In this document: piece after piece, positions 1 to 5,984 of the stretch
How the letters are laid out: every line of letters starts with the position of its first letter
Numbering within the stretch: position 1 is the first letter of the stretch
DNA from: DATAAM01 sp036260075
GTDB lineage: Bacteria > Actinomycetota > Acidimicrobiia > Acidimicrobiales > JAHWLA01
DNA length: 8,931 bases
NCBI GenBank assembly: GCA_036260075.1
Contig: DATAAM010000002.1
Location: 1 to 8,931 of the forward strand
Reading direction: 5' to 3'
Notes under the pieces: model-generated
The model's database searches: none
Told to the model about the DNA's origin: nothing
The model's input: only the letters and a program-made list of their open reading frames with translations
Made by a program: the position numbers and the translations under genes

Positions 1-687
1 GGCCCGGCCCAGGGACCGGAGCGAGTTGAGGTTCTTGATCTCGCACCGTGTGCCGAGAGGGGCGTCGGGACCGGGGCGGACGGACACGTTGGCGTCCACC
101 CGCAGCGAGCCCTCCTCCATCTTCCCGTCCGACGCGCCGGCGGCCACGAGGATGGCGCGCAGCTCGGTCACATAGGCCCGCGCCTGCTCGGCGCTGCGGA
201 GGTCGGGACGGCTGACGATCTCGACCAGCGGGACGCCCGCCCGGTTGTAGTCGACGAGGGAGTAGTCGGCTCCGGAGATGCGCCCGTCGCCGCCTTGGTG
301 GGTGGTCTTGCCCGTGTCCTCCTCGAGGTGGGCGCGCTCGATGCCGACGCGGGTGCCGTCGGGGAGCTCCAGCCGGCCGTCGACGTTGATCGGCTCGTCG
401 TACTGGCTGATCTGGTAGTCCTTCGGCATGTCGGGATAGAAGTAGTTCTTCCGGTGGAAGACGCTCGGCTCGATGCGGCAGTGCAACGCGGCCCCGATGC
501 GCATGGCCAGCTCGACGGCCTGTCGGTTGAGCATGGGCAGCGAGCCGGGGAGCCCGAGGCACACCGGGCACACGTTGGTGTTGGGCAGCTCGCCGAACGC
601 GTTGCGGCAGCCGCAGAACAGCTTCGTGGCCGTCTTCAGCTCGCAGTGGACTTCGAGGCCGATCACGGTCTCCCACGTCGTGCTCAT
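1..687 (-). CDS. gatB: Asp/Glu-tRNA amidotransferase subunit B, N-terminal 229 codons (3' end beyond window)
   Basis: GatB binds the misacylated tRNA and uses ATP to activate the Glu or Asp side chain, which then receives ammonia made by GatA. It is cytosolic and part of the GatCAB complex. Seen in the translation: an IGLEVHCEL start (residues 9-17), the zinc-site cysteines C25, C27, C40 and C43 (FCGC then CPVCLGLPG), the family block YPDMPKDYQISQYDEP (84-99), EEDTGK (122-127) and DYNRAGVPLVEIVS (146-159). These belong to the ATP/tRNA-handling cradle domain. The ATG at 687 overlaps the gatA stop as ATGA, and a GGAGG sits at 699-695 with a 7-nt spacer, so the start is secure. The frame is open to base 1. 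The family is usually about 480 residues, so roughly half is present; the helical and YqeY-like tail lies outside. No frameshift seen. Confidence 0.97.
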   Translation of the reverse strand, partial: MSTTWETVIGLEVHCELKTATKLFCGCRNAFGELPNTNVCPVCLGLPGSLPMLNRQAVELAMRIGAALHCRIEPSVFHRKNYFYPDMPKDYQISQYDEPINVDGRLELPDGTRVGIERAHLEEDTGKTTHQGGDGRISGADYSLVDYNRAGVPLVEIVSRPDLRSAEQARAYVTELRAILVAAGASDGKMEEGSLRVDANVSVRPGPDAPLGTRCEIKNLNSLRSLGRA

Positions 688-2096
688 CGGGCGGCCTCCA
701 AGGCGGCGGCGGCGCGGAACATGACGGCCTCGCCCAACGGGGGCGCCAGCACCTGCACGCCGACGGGGAGCCCGTCGTCGCCGGTGCCGAACGGCACGCT
801 GATCGCCGGGTGCCCGGCCAGGTTCGAGGGGATCGTGCACACGTCGGACATGTACATCGACAGCGGGTCGGCCTTGGCACCGAACGGGAACGCGGTGGTC
901 GGGGTGGTCGGCGCCAGCAGCACGTCGTGGTCGGCGTAGGCCGCCTCGAAGTCGCGGATGATCAGCGTGCGCACGCGCTGGGCCTGGCCGTAGTAGGCGT
1001 CGTAGTAGCCCGCGCTGAGCGCGTAGGTGCCGAGCATGATCCGACGCTTCACCTCCGCGCCGAAGCCCGCCGCCCGGGTGGCCGTGTACATGGCGGTGAT
1101 GTCCTCGCCGGGGGCGCGCAGGCCGTAGCGCACGCCGTCGTAGCGGGCCAGGTTGCTCGACGCCTCCGCCGGGGCGATGAGGTAGTACGCCGACAAGCCG
1201 TACACGGTGGCCGGGACGGACACCTCTTCCACCTTGGCGCCGTTGTCGGCCAAGGCATCGGCGGCGGCCCGCGCTCGGGCCTCCACGTCGGGGGCGATGC
1301 CGTCGAACAGCTCCCGGACCACCCCGACGCGCAGGCCGTCGACACCGTGGGCCAACTGGTCGACCAGCGCGGGCGCAGGCTCGGCGATGGAGGTGGAGTC
1401 GAGGGGGTCGTGGCCCGCGATCACCTCGAGCAGCCGGGCGGCGTCGGGGACGGTGGCGGCAAACGGCCCGATCTGGTCGAGCGACGAGGCGAACGCCACC
1501 AAGCCGTAGCGGGACACGAGGCCATACGTGGGCTTCATGCCGACCACCCCGCAGAGCGCGGCGGGCTGGCGGATGGAGCCGCCCGTGTCGGAGCCGAGGG
1601 CGAGCGGAGTGAAGCCCGCCGCCACTGCGGCCGCGCTCCCCCCGCTGCTGCCGCCGGGCACGCGCGAGGGGTCGTGCGGGTTCCTGGTGGGCCCGAAGGC
1701 GGAGTTCTCCGTGGAGGAGCCCATGGCGAACTCGTCGAGGTTGGTCTTGCCCACCACGATGCCGCCCGCCGCCCGGATGCGCTCGACCACCGTGGCGTCG
1801 TACGGCGGCCGCCACCCTTCGAGGATGCGGCTGCTGCACGTGGTGGGCACGCCCCGAGTGCACATGTTGTCCTTGAGCGCGATCGGCACCCCCGCCAGCG
1901 GGCCGGGGTCCTGCCCTGTGGCCACCGTGTGGTCGACGGCGTCGGCCGCCTGGCGGGCCTCCTCGACCATGACGTGGTTGAACGCGTGGATGTCGCTGTC
2001 GCCCGCCGCGATCGCCGCGAGGGCGTCCTCGGTGACCTTGCGGGCCGACAGCGTGCCCGCCCGCACCGCGGCGGCGATCTCCAGGGCGGTGCTCAC
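684..2096 (-). CDS. gatA: Asp/Glu-tRNA amidotransferase subunit A (amidase)
   Basis: GatA hydrolyses glutamine and passes ammonia to the GatB site, where Glu-tRNA(Gln) or Asp-tRNA(Asn) is amidated. The 470-residue length matches the family. The amidase-signature Ser-cisSer-Lys triad is complete: K75 in GVPIALKDN, S150 in VPGGSSGGSAAA and S174 in GSDTGGSIRQP. The spacings of 75 and 24 equal those I recall for the structurally known Staphylococcus GatA (K79, S154, S178). The block GMKPTYGLVSRYGLVAFASS follows. The start is a GTG (2096) with AGGAG at 2110-2106, inside the end of gatC, and a 9-nt spacer. It lies 3 bp after the gatC stop and overlaps gatB by 4 bp, so translational coupling is likely. 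Because the operon lacks a separate discriminator, substrate use (Gln, Asn or both) depends on which aminoacyl-tRNA synthetases the genome has. Confidence 0.98.
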   Translation of the reverse strand: MSTALEIAAAVRAGTLSARKVTEDALAAIAAGDSDIHAFNHVMVEEARQAADAVDHTVATGQDPGPLAGVPIALKDNMCTRGVPTTCSSRILEGWRPPYDATVVERIRAAGGIVVGKTNLDEFAMGSSTENSAFGPTRNPHDPSRVPGGSSGGSAAAVAAGFTPLALGSDTGGSIRQPAALCGVVGMKPTYGLVSRYGLVAFASSLDQIGPFAATVPDAARLLEVIAGHDPLDSTSIAEPAPALVDQLAHGVDGLRVGVVRELFDGIAPDVEARARAAADALADNGAKVEEVSVPATVYGLSAYYLIAPAEASSNLARYDGVRYGLRAPGEDITAMYTATRAAGFGAEVKRRIMLGTYALSAGYYDAYYGQAQRVRTLIIRDFEAAYADHDVLLAPTTPTTAFPFGAKADPLSMYMSDVCTIPSNLAGHPAISVPFGTGDDGLPVGVQVLAPPLGEAVMFRAAAALEAAR

Positions 2097-2099
2097 CGC

Positions 2100-2402
2100 T
2101 TACGGCTCCTCGCCCAGGATGCGGGGCACCCGGAAGCGGCCGTCCTCTGTGTCGGGCGCCTGGGCCAGCACCTCTCCCCGGTCGAGGCTGGGGCGCGGCT
2201 CGTCGGCCCGCAGCACGTTCTGCAGCGGGAGCGGATGCGCGGTCGGAGGCACGCCGGCGGTGTCGAGGGCGGCGACATCGGCCGCGTGGTCGAGCACGGC
2301 ACCCAGCTGCCCGGTGAACAGCGCGATCTCGTCGTCCGTGACGTTGAGGCGCGCCAGCCGGGCGACGTGCGCGACGTCGGCGGCGGTGATGCGTTCCGGC
2401 AT
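2100..2402 (-). CDS. gatC: Asp/Glu-tRNA amidotransferase subunit C
   Basis: GatC is the small subunit that wraps around GatA and GatB and stabilises the complex. The 100-residue product is family length. It has the N-terminal helix motif ITAADVAHVARLARLNVTDD (5-24), then an FTGQLGAVLDH helix, a proline-containing PLQNVLRADEP belt segment (59-69) and the C-terminal FRVPRIL (90-96). It is first in the gatCAB order and sits 10 bp after the upstream gene's stop. No Shine-Dalgarno precedes the ATG. Instead a TAGCAT box ends 7 nt before it, which suits leaderless transcription. Ends in TAA. Confidence 0.97.
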   Translation of the reverse strand: MPERITAADVAHVARLARLNVTDDEIALFTGQLGAVLDHAADVAALDTAGVPPTAHPLPLQNVLRADEPRPSLDRGEVLAQAPDTEDGRFRVPRILGEEP

Positions 2403-2415
2403 GGTGCCGATGCTA
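2403..2415 (-). promoter_or_regulatory. Possible -10 box for leaderless gatCAB transcription
   Basis: On the minus strand the hexamer TAGCAT (2415-2410) fits the actinobacterial TAnnnT -10 consensus and is followed by 7 nt before the gatC ATG. A transcript starting there would begin at or one base from the start codon, which would explain the missing Shine-Dalgarno. The first three bases of the box are the TAG stop of the upstream gene. No convincing -35 box is visible, so the call rests on position and a short motif only. Confidence 0.35.
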
Positions 2416-3315
2416 GGCGGGTCGGCGCACCTCCTCTTCGGTCAGATGCGGACGGAGCAGGTCGGCGACGCGGGCGCCGTCGCCCACGAGGTCGGCCGGG
2501 GTGGCCTGGTAGACGGTCCAGTCGAGGTGGACGAGCACGTTGCGCCGCGCCCGGTCCCGCTGGAACGCCCGCGGCGAGGCGTGCCACCGGAACCCGTCGA
2601 GCTCCACGGCGAGTCGACGATCCGGCCACGCAAGGTCGAGCCGGGCGACGAACCGGCCGGCGTGCCACACCTCGTGCTGAGTCTCCGGCGGCGGCAGCCC
2701 GGCGTGCAGGACACGGCGGAGCAATCGGGCCTCCGCCACCTCGTGCGGGGCACTGCCGTCGTGCCACGTGGCGAGGACGGCGTTGAAGCCGGGGCTCGCC
2801 CGCTGCCGGGCCAGGCTGTCGAGGGGCACGAGACGGCGGCAGAGGGCGTCGTCGACGGCGTCTTCGAGGGCGGGCCGGGCGACGTGGCGAGCCAGGTCGG
2901 CCAGCGTGCGGGCTACGCGCGTGACCGGGATGCCGTCGACCCGGGTGACCTCGGCGGGGCGCAGGGTGCGGGACTGGTGGATCGTGGCGGGCGCTGCGCA
3001 CGACGACCGGCCGTGCGCCACGAGCACGTGCACCGGGCCGGGCCGGAAGCCGGAGAGGCCCCACAGGGCGGCGGCGGTGCGATGGGAAGCGATGCCGCCG
3101 ACGGCCAGGCAGGCGGCCAGCACCTGCCGCTGCCACGTGGGCGGCGAAGAGGCGAGGGCGTACACGCCCGCGGCCAGCGGCAGCCATGTGCCGAGGGCGA
3201 CGCGCCGCTTCACGGCCGTGGCCGAGAAACCGGAGTCGAGGGCCTGTCGTCGCGTGACGAGGCCGTGCTGACGACGGGCAAGGCGATCGAGGGCGGATGT
3301 CATGCCGCCATTCAA
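2413..3315 (-). CDS. AbiEi-N-type winged-helix plus DUF559 (VSR-like nuclease fold) protein
   Basis: This two-domain family is common in actinobacteria, and its biological role is not established. Residues about 8-55 form a winged-helix-like N-terminus of the AbiEi antitoxin type (LARRQHGLVTRRQAL, then GTWLPLAAGVYAL). The middle contains ASHRTAAALWGL (76-87) and a TRVARTLADLA motif (132-142). The C-terminal part (about 190-290) is DUF559, related to very-short-patch-repair endonucleases: a conserved HEVAEARLLRRVL helix (191-203), RLDLAWPDRRLAVELDGF with D227 and E238 as likely metal ligands, H245, and RDRARRNVL (253-261). At 300 residues it is full length. No AbiEii nucleotidyltransferase toxin lies beside it, so a toxin-antitoxin label is not warranted. 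The start may be this ATG or the in-frame ATG at 3303; neither has a Shine-Dalgarno. It ends 10 bp before gatC, so some co-transcription with gatCAB is likely. Confidence 0.82.
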   Translation of the reverse strand: MNGGMTSALDRLARRQHGLVTRRQALDSGFSATAVKRRVALGTWLPLAAGVYALASSPPTWQRQVLAACLAVGGIASHRTAAALWGLSGFRPGPVHVLVAHGRSSCAAPATIHQSRTLRPAEVTRVDGIPVTRVARTLADLARHVARPALEDAVDDALCRRLVPLDSLARQRASPGFNAVLATWHDGSAPHEVAEARLLRRVLHAGLPPPETQHEVWHAGRFVARLDLAWPDRRLAVELDGFRWHASPRAFQRDRARRNVLVHLDWTVYQATPADLVGDGARVADLLRPHLTEEEVRRPA

Positions 3316-3354
3316 CCGAGGGGGTGTGACAGTCAGGCCGAGGTGGAGGCGGAA

Positions 3355-3373
3355 TGGTCCGCTGAGCGGACCA
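3355..3373. repeat. Perfect 9-bp inverted repeat, possible operator or weak terminator
   Basis: The arms TGGTCCGCT and AGCGGACCA are exact reverse complements around one central G (3364). The repeat lies in the 143-bp spacer between the hydrolase and the AbiEi/DUF559 gene, about 40 bp upstream of the latter's start. As a dyad with an odd-base centre it resembles a homodimer operator near a promoter. As RNA it could also fold into a 7-bp stem with a 5-base loop that might end the ferredoxin-hydrolase transcript, but the downstream minus-strand sequence has only two T residues in the next few bases, so it is a poor intrinsic terminator. The structure is seen; the role is inferred. Confidence 0.45.
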
Positions 3374-3425
3374 AAACGCCTCCGGCCGATGCACAGAGGG
3401 GCGGACGAGGCGGGCGGGGCGTGCC

Positions 3426-3470
3426 GCGGTCAGGCGGCGGGGCGGGGCGGGGCGGCGGTCAGGCGGCGGG
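3426..3470. repeat. 16-bp direct repeat flanking a G-rich tract
   Basis: GCGGTCAGGCGGCGGG occurs identically at 3426-3441 and 3455-3470, 29 bp apart start to start. Between them lie three GGGG runs separated by single C bases (3439-3452). The right-hand copy contains the stop codon of the hydrolase gene (TCA at 3459-3461 on the plus strand). The left copy repeats that TCA in another minus-strand frame, so it is not a second in-frame stop. A small slippage or duplication event at the 3' end of the hydrolase gene is the simplest explanation. The plus strand could form a G-quadruplex; the hydrolase mRNA would be the C-rich strand. Confidence 0.6.
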
Positions 3471-4202
3471 TGAGGCGTCCGACGCGTCCGCGGCAGGGGC
3501 GAGGATGCGGCGGGCGAACGCGACGGCCCTCTCTTCGATCATCTCGCGGTCCCAGTCGAGGGTGGCCACGTGGTACGACCGCTCGCACGTCACGCGTTCC
3601 ACCGGCCCCGACACGGCAGCGGCCAGGTAGTCGGAGTTGGACGGCGGCACCACGTGGTCGTGCGGGCTGGTGAACAGCAGCACCGGGCAGGTGATCTCGG
3701 GCAGCCGGGGCGCCAGCTCCCGAACGCCTTCGTACATCGACAGCGCGGGCGCGATGGGCGCCCCGTCGTAGGCGGCCTCTGTGATGCCCGGTCGGGCGAT
3801 GTCGGACCCGATGCCGGGCGAGACCTCGATCCCCTGCTCCAGCGCTTGGCGCAGGATGTCGAACAGCGCCTCCCCCGGCGGCTCGGCCAGCGGGTTGACC
3901 AGGACCAGCCCCGCCACCCCCGGGTTGTCGACCGCGATCCGGCACGCCAGCGCCCCGCCCATGGAGAGGGCAGCCACGAGCACGCCGGAGACCCGGGCGG
4001 ACAGGCGGTCGTACGCGGCCTGGGCCTCGCCCAACCAGTCGGCCCAACGGGTGGGGACCATGTCCTCCATGCGGGTGCCGTGCCCCGGCAGGGTGGGCAG
4101 CTCGACGTCGAAGCCCGCGGCCGAGAAGGCGGCAGCCAAGCCCGCCACCGACATCGGCTGCCCGGTGAAGCCGTGCAGCACCAGCACACCCGACTCAGGC
4201 AT
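3459..4202 (-). CDS. Alpha/beta hydrolase, Est30-like carboxylesterase/lipase
   Basis: A cytosolic serine esterase-type enzyme of the Est30/monoacylglycerol-lipase group; its physiological substrate is unknown. At 247 residues it matches Est30-type esterases. Seen: oxyanion-loop HGFTG (10-14), GHGTRMEDM (40-48), the nucleophile elbow ALSMGG with S80, acid D182 in SPHDHVVPP and H211 in SYHVATLDWD, giving a complete Ser-Asp-His triad. The elbow reads A-L-S-M-G rather than the usual G-x-S-x-G. There is no signal peptide. The ATG at 4202 overlaps the ferredoxin stop by 8 bp and is preceded by GGAGGA (4213-4208) with a 5-nt spacer, so the start is well supported and the pair is probably one transcript. 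The tail after residue 234 is Ala/Asp/Ser-rich and ends within a repeated sequence. Confidence 0.92.
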   Translation of the reverse strand: MPESGVLVLHGFTGQPMSVAGLAAAFSAAGFDVELPTLPGHGTRMEDMVPTRWADWLGEAQAAYDRLSARVSGVLVAALSMGGALACRIAVDNPGVAGLVLVNPLAEPPGEALFDILRQALEQGIEVSPGIGSDIARPGITEAAYDGAPIAPALSMYEGVRELAPRLPEITCPVLLFTSPHDHVVPPSNSDYLAAAVSGPVERVTCERSYHVATLDWDREMIEERAVAFARRILAPAADASDASPAA

Positions 4203-4506
4203 AGGGGTCCTCCGGCCCGAGCGGCTCCTCCCACCAGTCGGCGGGCGAGGGCGACCACTGCGGGTCTTCGTAGATGCAGTCGACAGGGCACACGGGCGGC
4301 AGGCACTTCCCGCAGCCGGAGCACAACTCCGGGAGGATGATCACGTCGATCCCGTGGTTGAAGATGGCGCCGAACTGCGGCGGGCAGTGCCGCAGGCACG
4401 TGTCGCAGTTGATGCACTCCGACATCTCGATGCGGAGGGGGGCATGCTGCCACTTCGGGTTCCGGGCCCGCTGGGCGATCCGCTCCCCCCGGGTGGCGGC
4501 GACCAT
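4195..4506 (-). CDS. Two-[4Fe-4S] ferredoxin-type protein
   Basis: A small soluble electron carrier of 103 residues. The first cluster motif is C31-x2-C34-x2-C37-x3-C41-P. The second is C62-x2-C65-x2-C68-x4-C73-P, one residue longer than the standard CxxCxxCxxxCP, with an additional C77 in PVDCIYED where many ferredoxins have alanine (PVDAIYED). A basic N-terminus (RGERIAQRARNPKWQ) precedes the clusters and an acidic, tryptophan-containing tail (SPADWWEEPLGPED) follows. The frame stays open further upstream, but those codons run into the divergent transporter gene and lack ferredoxin character. The ATG at 4506 fits the family and has a TACAGT box 6 nt before it, suggesting leaderless expression. 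It overlaps the hydrolase by 8 bp. The redox partner cannot be told from this context. Confidence 0.92.
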   Translation of the reverse strand: MVAATRGERIAQRARNPKWQHAPLRIEMSECINCDTCLRHCPPQFGAIFNHGIDVIILPELCSGCGKCLPPVCPVDCIYEDPQWSPSPADWWEEPLGPEDPYA

Positions 4507-4577
4507 GGACCGACTGTACCCGGTAGCCTCACGAAAACCGGCCGGCCCGGCGGAACGGGGGAAGGGGAACTGGGGTC
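4507..4577. promoter_or_regulatory. Divergent promoter region between ferredoxin and MFS genes
   Basis: This 71-bp gap separates two divergent starts. On the minus strand TACAGT (4518-4513) ends 6 nt before the ferredoxin ATG, the spacing expected of a leaderless start. On the plus strand TAGCCT (4524-4529) also fits TAnnnT and would give a leader of roughly 40 nt for the transporter. The two boxes are only 5 bp apart, so the promoters would overlap. The palindrome CCGGCCGG (4538-4545) lies inside, just downstream of the plus-strand box. No clear -35 elements are seen. A purine-rich Shine-Dalgarno region (about 4557-4568) precedes the GTG of the transporter. Confidence 0.45.
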
Positions 4578-5984
4578 GTGGTCGCAGAACCGAGGCCGAG
4601 GCGCACACGTCGCCGCCCGACCGTGGCGGTGGAGCGGGTGGTCGACGTCGCCGAGGACGTCGACACCGTCGTCGAGCCGGGCGAGGCGCCCTTCGGGGAG
4701 CCGCCCATCGGCGAGGTGCACCCGCCCGAGCTCCACCGATCCCCGCAGTACCTCAAGACGCTCCTGATCCTGCTGGTCTCGGCCACGTTCTTCGAGGGCT
4801 ACGACAACTCGATCCTCGCCCTGTTGCTGGGCGACATCCAGAGCACGTTCCACGTGCCCGAGTCGACCCTCGGGTGGGCCCGGGGCCTCATCGAGCTGGG
4901 CACGGCCAGCGCCTTCTTCTTCACCCGCATCGGCGACCACCTCGGCCGACGCACGCTGCTGCTGTGGTCGGTGGTCGGCTACACGCTGTTCACTGCGCTC
5001 ACCGCGCTGAGCTGGGACATCTGGTCGTTCACGTTCTTCCAGTTCGCCGCCCGCATCTTCCTCGGTGCCGAGTACGCGGCAGCGGTGACGATGGTGGTCG
5101 AGGAGTTCCCTGCCGAGAGACGGGGCCGGGCGCTCGGCACGCTGCTCGCCTGCGCCGCCTTGGGCGTCATCGTGATCGGCGTCCTCCTGCAGTTCGGCGT
5201 GCAGGACGGTCCCCTCGAATGGCGGACGCTCTACCTCATCGGCCTGCTGCCACTGCTCATGCTCAGCGTCTTCCGCCGGCGCATCAAGGAGACGCGCCGC
5301 TTCCTCGAGGAGCAGCAGCGGCGGGCCGACAACCAGGAGGTGCAGAAGCCGTCGATGTGGGCATCGTGGCGGCGCGACAACCGGCGCATGCTCATCGCCG
5401 TCGGCGTCGTGCACCTGGGCCGGTCGTTGCCGCTGGTGGCGTCGACAAGCTGGTGGGCCTACTACGCCGAGCGGGAACGGGGCTTCACGTCGGCCGAGAT
5501 CGGCTTCTTCATCATCTTCGCCTACGGCCTCGGCGTGCTCGGCTACGTGGTGTGCGGACGGCTGATGGAGCGCATCGGGCGGCGCCCTACCGCCGTGCTC
5601 TACTTCGCCATGGGTGCGTTCTGGGCCATCGTCCTGTTCCAGGTGCAGAGCAAGGCGCTGTCGTTCCCGGCGCTGATCCTCGCCGTCTTCTTCGGCCTCG
5701 GGGCCGCCCCCGTACTCGGCGCGTTCGCCAGCGAGCTGTTCCCCACCGACGTGCGGGCCCAGAGCGCGGCCTGGGTGCGCAACATCTTCGAGATCGCGGG
5801 CTACGTGTTCGGACCCGTCCTCGTCGGCGTGCTGGGCGACCACGCCACCGGCGTCGTCGGCTCCATCGGCGACTCGGTGTCACTGCTCATGATCCTGTGG
5901 CTTCCCGGCATTTGGATCGTGCTGCGCTACTTGCCCGAGACGAAGGGACGAGAGCTGGAGGACATCACGGGGGTGCACGCATGA
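4578..5984 (+). CDS. MFS transporter, sugar-porter-like, 12 TM segments
   Basis: An inner-membrane secondary transporter; the substrate cannot be read from the sequence. The 468 residues begin with an unusually long cytoplasmic tail (1-58: basic RPRRTRRRP, then an acidic stretch), followed by TM1 with FFEGYDNSILALLLGDI (71-87). MFS motif A is RIGDHLGRR (117-125), and its copy in the second half is GRLMERIGRRP (327-337). EFPAERRGRALG (176-187), RIKETRRFLEEQ (235-246), ASELFPTDVRAQ (384-395) and the C-terminal LPETKGRELEDI (452-463) are typical of the sugar porter or aromatic-acid/H+ symporter branches. The hydrophobic pattern fits 6+6 TM helices around a central loop at about 232-270. It starts at GTG with AAGGGGA at 4562-4568 and a 9-nt spacer. 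Its stop overlaps the following lipoprotein start (ATGA), so the two are probably coupled. Confidence 0.93.
   Translation: MVAEPRPRRTRRRPTVAVERVVDVAEDVDTVVEPGEAPFGEPPIGEVHPPELHRSPQYLKTLLILLVSATFFEGYDNSILALLLGDIQSTFHVPESTLGWARGLIELGTASAFFFTRIGDHLGRRTLLLWSVVGYTLFTALTALSWDIWSFTFFQFAARIFLGAEYAAAVTMVVEEFPAERRGRALGTLLACAALGVIVIGVLLQFGVQDGPLEWRTLYLIGLLPLLMLSVFRRRIKETRRFLEEQQRRADNQEVQKPSMWASWRRDNRRMLIAVGVVHLGRSLPLVASTSWWAYYAERERGFTSAEIGFFIIFAYGLGVLGYVVCGRLMERIGRRPTAVLYFAMGAFWAIVLFQVQSKALSFPALILAVFFGLGAAPVLGAFASELFPTDVRAQSAAWVRNIFEIAGYVFGPVLVGVLGDHATGVVGSIGDSVSLLMILWLPGIWIVLRYLPETKGRELEDITGVHA

Noticed and set aside
810..2786. A long plus-strand open frame (658 codons) opposite gatA and gatC.
   Set aside because: Its product is Arg/Gly/His-rich low-complexity sequence typical of antisense frames in high-GC DNA, and the opposite strand encodes unmistakable GatA and GatC.
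2413..3315. Toxin-antitoxin or abortive-infection (AbiE) system.
   Set aside because: Only the AbiEi-type N-terminal domain is seen. No AbiEii nucleotidyltransferase is adjacent, and the C-terminus is DUF559, so the domain name does not imply a working AbiE pair.
1528..3630. A 700-codon plus-strand open frame across gatA, gatC and the AbiEi/DUF559 gene.
   Set aside because: It spans several genuine minus-strand genes and a spacer, and has low-complexity composition with no domain signature.
4507..4608. Upstream extension of the ferredoxin frame to ATG 4608.
   Set aside because: The extra 34 codons would overlap the divergent transporter gene and its promoter, and they show no ferredoxin-like sequence; ATG 4506 fits family length.
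4274..5980. In-frame extension of the lipoprotein gene far upstream, to ATG 4274.
   Set aside because: The upstream part runs in a shadow frame of the MFS gene, while ATG 5981 starts a perfect signal peptide and lipobox.
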